Assembly: GCF_013410655.1 (NCBI RefSeq)
Contig: NZ_JACCFP010000001.1
Coordinates: forward strand, 868,001-932,000
Source: Nocardioides thalensis
Lineage (GTDB): Bacteria > Actinomycetota > Actinomycetes > Propionibacteriales > Nocardioidaceae
Direction of reading: 5' to 3'
Length of the DNA stretch: 64,000 bases
In this document: piece by piece, positions 61,074 through 64,000 of the stretch
How the letters are laid out: every line of letters starts with the position of its first letter
Position numbering within the stretch: the stretch's first letter is position 1
Notes under the pieces: model-generated
What the model was told of the DNA's origin: nothing
What the model saw: only the letters and a program-made list of their open reading frames with translations
Databases searched by the model: none
Position numbers and translations under genes: made by a program

Positions 61074-62015
61074 ATGGTTCTCCCTTCGATCCGGGCGGCG
61101 CTCGGCGGGGTCGTCGCCCTCGTGGCGGTGCTCTCGCCGAGCCCGTCCGCCCACGCCGATCCGGTGCCGCCCGACCCCGACCCGGTGCGCGGCATCGTGC
61201 TGCCGCCGCTCGACCTGGTCAACGGCCTGCTGCCGCCGCTGCCGGTGCCCGGCGCCGACTACGCCGGCGACCTCTGCCGGTCCGGCGGCGACGAGTGCAT
61301 CGACGAGGTCATCGCCCGGATGGAGCCGCGGCTCGAGCGGCTCGCGGCCTCGTGCTCGCACAGCGCGGTCTTCTCGCTGGCCTACCTGCGGGTGACCGAG
61401 AACGTGCGCGACGCCGTGCGCTCGGGCTACTTCGAGGACGCGCAGTGGCTCAACCGCGTCGACACGATCTTCGCCGAGCTCTACTTCGACGTGACCAGCC
61501 GGTGGGAGAGCGGCCGGCGTACCGGCATCCCGGCGGCCTGGCGGATCGCGCTCCAGGCCGAGGACGACCAGAAGATGAGCGGCCTGGGCAACTTCCTGCT
61601 CGCGATGAACGCCCACATCAACCGCGACTTCCCCTACGTCCTCGCCGAGGCCGGGCTCACCGCCCCCGACGGCACCAGCCACCGGGCCGACCACCTGCGC
61701 TACAACAAGCGCCTCGACTCGCTCTACGCGCCCGTGTTCGCCGAGGAGGCGCGGCGCTTCGACCCGACGTTCGACGACATCGACGTCGGCACGCTCGAGG
61801 AGACGGTCGCCGGCGTGATCATGCGCGGCTGGCGCGAGATCGTGTGGCGCAACGCGGAAGCCCTGGCCCTCGCCCGGACGCCGCTCCAGCTGCGGCTGGT
61901 GCAGACCGAGATCGAGACGTACGCCGCGACGCAGGCGCTGCTGATCCGGCAGTTCTTCACCGCGCGACCCGAGCGCCGCAACGCGTGGTGCGCCGAGCAC
62001 GGACTGGAGGGCTGA
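61074..62015 (+). CDS. DUF5995-family secreted protein
   Basis: 313 residues with a signal peptide (about 1-28, ending SPSAHA) and a mostly helical domain. NFLLAMNAHINRDFPYVLAEAG is the DUF5995 hallmark; two further His (SHRADHLRYNK) may join a metal site. Function unknown. ATG 61074 is 6 nt after TAGGTT. The next gene, an MpaB-like oxygenase, starts 1 nt after its stop, so the two are coupled and under the divergent TetR. Confidence 0.82.
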   Translation: MVLPSIRAALGGVVALVAVLSPSPSAHADPVPPDPDPVRGIVLPPLDLVNGLLPPLPVPGADYAGDLCRSGGDECIDEVIARMEPRLERLAASCSHSAVFSLAYLRVTENVRDAVRSGYFEDAQWLNRVDTIFAELYFDVTSRWESGRRTGIPAAWRIALQAEDDQKMSGLGNFLLAMNAHINRDFPYVLAEAGLTAPDGTSHRADHLRYNKRLDSLYAPVFAEEARRFDPTFDDIDVGTLEETVAGVIMRGWREIVWRNAEALALARTPLQLRLVQTEIETYAATQALLIRQFFTARPERRNAWCAEHGLEG

Positions 62016-62016
62016 C

Positions 62017-63258
62017 ATGACCGCCGCAGAGATCGACCGCCCCGCGCGGACCTTCCCCACCCGCTTTCGCGAGGGCGAGGCGCGCGCGGCCCGGATGGGT
62101 CGTCCGCTCCGCATCTTCGGCCGGGTCCGCGAGGTCGACGAGGAGCTGATGCAGCGCATCGGCCGCGCGATGACCGAGCGCGACGAGCTCGGCGGACGGC
62201 TCGCGGAAGCGATCCGAACGCGAGCAGGCGACCCCGGCAAGGTGACCCTGCGACAGCTGCGCACCGCGCTGCACGAGGGCCTCGACGCCGTACCGGACGC
62301 ACCTCCGGCCCTCGCCGACTTCATCCGCACCAACACCGAGGTGCCCGACTGGGTCGAGTGGGACCTCGTCGAGGAGGGCGCCCGGGTCTACAACCGGCTC
62401 GGCCAGAACGCGGCCGACGTGCTCACCCAGCTCTCCCTCGTCGGCGGCTACCGCTTCGGCGGCCCGACCGACCTGCTCGTCGCCACCGGCGGACTCACCG
62501 GCGACATGACCCGGCGCCGCCTCGCCGAGACCCAGAAGTGGGCGATCACGCTCGGGCAGCCGGGCGCGCTCGAGCCTGGGGGCGAGGCGTGGCGGCTCAC
62601 CCTGCACGTGCGGGCGATGCACGCACTCGTCAACGCCGAGTTCGCCGACACGTGGGACACCGAGCGGTGGGGCCTCCCCATCAACCAGGCCGACCTCGCG
62701 TCGACGCTCGGGCTCTTCGACGGCGTGCTGCTCATCGGGTCGCGCGCCCTCGGCGCCCGGGTGACCCGCGCCGAGTCACGGGCGGTCATGCACCAGTGGA
62801 AGTGGATCGGCTACCTGATGGGCGTCGACGACGACTTCCTCGTCGACAGCGAGAGGGAGCGCCACCGCATCAGCTATCACGTGCTGCTCGCCCAGTCCGA
62901 CATCACCGATGCCGGCCCGCAGCTCGCCCAGGCCGTCGTCGAGGCGCAGGCCGACCGCACCTACCCCGGGTGGCCGGCCGGGCTCCAGGGGCTGCGCGCG
63001 AAGTGGGAGCAGGAGCGGCTGCTCAGCATGCTCACCGTGTTCCTCGGACCGACCAGCATGCGCGAGCTCGGGCTGCCGCTGCGGCCTCCCTGGGCGCACG
63101 CGTACGTCGCGGGCCTCAACCTGTGGCGGTACGGCGTGCTCAACCGCACGCGGTGGGGCCGGGAGCGGATGGACCGCTGGGGCGCGCGGGTCAGCCAGCG
63201 GATCCTCGACAGCTACTTCGGCGACGAGGCCGAGGACGTGGGCCAGTTGCGCGCCTGA
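62017..63258 (+). CDS. Oxygenase MpaB-like protein, DUF2236
   Basis: 413 residues. GGYRFGGPTDLLVATGGLTGDMTRRRLAETQKWA, LHVRAMHALVNAEF and WGLPINQADLASTLGLFDG follow the DUF2236 fold found in latex-clearing protein (a b-type haem oxygenase) and in MpaB of mycophenolic acid synthesis. The His residues in LHVRAMHALV are candidates for haem ligation, but other family residues cannot be checked here. Substrate unknown, probably an isoprenoid or lipid. Coupled to the DUF5995 gene. Confidence 0.83.
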   Translation: MTAAEIDRPARTFPTRFREGEARAARMGRPLRIFGRVREVDEELMQRIGRAMTERDELGGRLAEAIRTRAGDPGKVTLRQLRTALHEGLDAVPDAPPALADFIRTNTEVPDWVEWDLVEEGARVYNRLGQNAADVLTQLSLVGGYRFGGPTDLLVATGGLTGDMTRRRLAETQKWAITLGQPGALEPGGEAWRLTLHVRAMHALVNAEFADTWDTERWGLPINQADLASTLGLFDGVLLIGSRALGARVTRAESRAVMHQWKWIGYLMGVDDDFLVDSERERHRISYHVLLAQSDITDAGPQLAQAVVEAQADRTYPGWPAGLQGLRAKWEQERLLSMLTVFLGPTSMRELGLPLRPPWAHAYVAGLNLWRYGVLNRTRWGRERMDRWGARVSQRILDSYFGDEAEDVGQLRA

Positions 63259-63286
63259 CGGCGCAGCGGATGACGAGCCGGAGCGG

Positions 63287-64000
63287 CTACTGCTCGCTCT
63301 GCTTGGAGAAGGCAGCGTCGAACGACGCGGCCGGCGGGTCGTAGTCGAACCGGCGCAGGAACTCCAGCGCCTCCGGGGCGCCGTGCAGGCGGTCCATCCC
63401 TGCGTCCTCCCACTCGACCGACACCGGTCCGTCGTACCCGATCGCGGCGAGCGCCCGGAAGGAGTCCTCCCACGGCACGTCGCCGCGGCCGGTGGACACG
63501 AAGTCCCAGCCGCGGTGCTGGTCGCCCCACGGCAGGTGCGAGGAGAGGATGCCGTTGCGGCCGCCGCCCATCCGCATCCGGGTGTCCTTGCAGTCGACGT
63601 GGTAGATCCGGTCGGCGAAGTCGGTGATGAACGCGACCGGGTCGAGGCCCTGCCACATCATGTGGCTGGGGTCCCAGTTGATGCCGAACTCCGGCCGGTG
63701 GTCGATCGCCTCGAGGGTCTTCACCGTGGACCAGTAGTCGTAGGCGATCTCCGAGGGGTGCACCTCGTGCGCGAACCGCACGCCCTCCTCGGCGAACACG
63801 TCGAGGATCGGGTGCCACCGGTCGGCGAAGTCCTGGTAGCCGCGGTCGATGCGCTCGGCCGGCACGGGAGGGAACATCGCGACGTACTGCCAGACCGACG
63901 AGCCGGTGAAGCCGACGACGACGTCGACGCCCATCTTCCGCGCGAGCCGCGCGGTCAGCTTCATCTCCTCGGCGGCGCGCTGCCGCACGCCCTCGGGGTC
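63287..64000 (-). CDS. Sugar phosphate isomerase/epimerase-like TIM-barrel protein (partial)
   Basis: The stop is at 63287-63289 and the frame is open to the window edge, so about 237 C-terminal residues are visible. AP endonuclease 2 / xylose isomerase-like barrel with metal-binding residues in [41 protein letters not shown] and [11 protein letters not shown]. Such proteins often work in inositol or sugar catabolism. Substrate cannot be given. The N-terminus lies outside the window. Confidence 0.88.
   Translation of the reverse strand, partial: DPEGVRQRAAEEMKLTARLARKMGVDVVVGFTGSSVWQYVAMFPPVPAERIDRGYQDFADRWHPILDVFAEEGVRFAHEVHPSEIAYDYWSTVKTLEAIDHRPEFGINWDPSHMMWQGLDPVAFITDFADRIYHVDCKDTRMRMGGGRNGILSSHLPWGDQHRGWDFVSTGRGDVPWEDSFRALAAIGYDGPVSVEWEDAGMDRLHGAPEALEFLRRFDYDPPAASFDAAFSKQSEQ

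Overview
The window is a very GC-rich bacterial chromosome segment whose gene content points to an actinobacterium, most likely Nocardioides or a close relative (inference; no 16S rRNA is present). It carries both mycothiol amidohydrolases (mshB, mca) and several gene neighbourhoods known from Mycobacterium tuberculosis: ispH / small membrane protein / ychF (Rv1110-Rv1112), mshB plus a small membrane protein (Rv1170-Rv1171), and greA / DUF4307 / mca / small membrane protein (Rv1080c-Rv1083). Many starts are GTG, and more than twenty lie 6-8 nt behind a TANNNT box, so leaderless mRNAs seem to be the rule.

Layout. 1-2314: end of rpoA, rplQ with a long acidic tail, a strong terminator, ispH. 2334-3365: yciO and a DUF6542-type membrane protein. 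3459-11890: a GlcNAc-oligomer utilisation locus (ROK regulator, lipoprotein binding protein, two permeases, cytoplasmic GH3 hexosaminidase, ROK kinase, nagA, nagB) with no ATPase gene of its own. 11939-18826: xth, an ArsR-like regulator with an MFS exporter, a secreted M57-like metalloprotease, ychF, a hydrolase, an acetyltransferase and a DUF1801 protein. 18857-21438: a deaminase, a methyltransferase-like membrane protein, two SRPBCC proteins and rnhA. 21483-27332: purine catabolism (xdhABC, guaD) and a possible 29-residue peptide gene. 27359-32638: an unknown divergent pair, mshB, DUF6113, a VanW-domain protein and a degenerate 2H phosphoesterase-like protein. 33360-35010: a DUF35 protein and a lipid-transfer thiolase behind a KstR-like operator, suggesting steroid side-chain metabolism. 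35194-40302: an XRE-HEAT regulator divergent from a giant secreted Ig-like protein. 40791-47556: a lipoprotein flanked by inverted repeats, a class III cyclase, a sterol-desaturase-family enzyme divergent from TetR over a 39-bp palindrome, and a MoxR/ChlI ATPase with a VWA partner. 47641-57248: a secreted protein, a VOC protein, an ABC1 kinase, an AbiEi/DUF559-like protein flanked by palindromes, msrA, cystathionine gamma-synthase, an AI-2E transporter and threonine dehydratase. 57507-64000: greA, DUF4307, mca, LysE exporter, TetR, DUF5995, a DUF2236/MpaB-like oxygenase and a partial TIM-barrel epimerase.

The most unusual feature is a set of short palindromic repeat families spread over the window. 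Family A (about 48 bp, nine full or partial sites plus a tandem array) and family B (about 45 bp, five sites) keep their base pairing while their centres change. Family C (46 bp, three copies) has nearly perfect 18-bp arms, and family D (about 50 bp) has two copies in opposite orientation. Family A lies in-frame inside two protein genes and forms the 3' end of three more, in at least three reading frames. This resembles the Rickettsia palindromic elements and appears to be an active source of protein-sequence change. No transposase or RAYT gene that could move these repeats is in the window.
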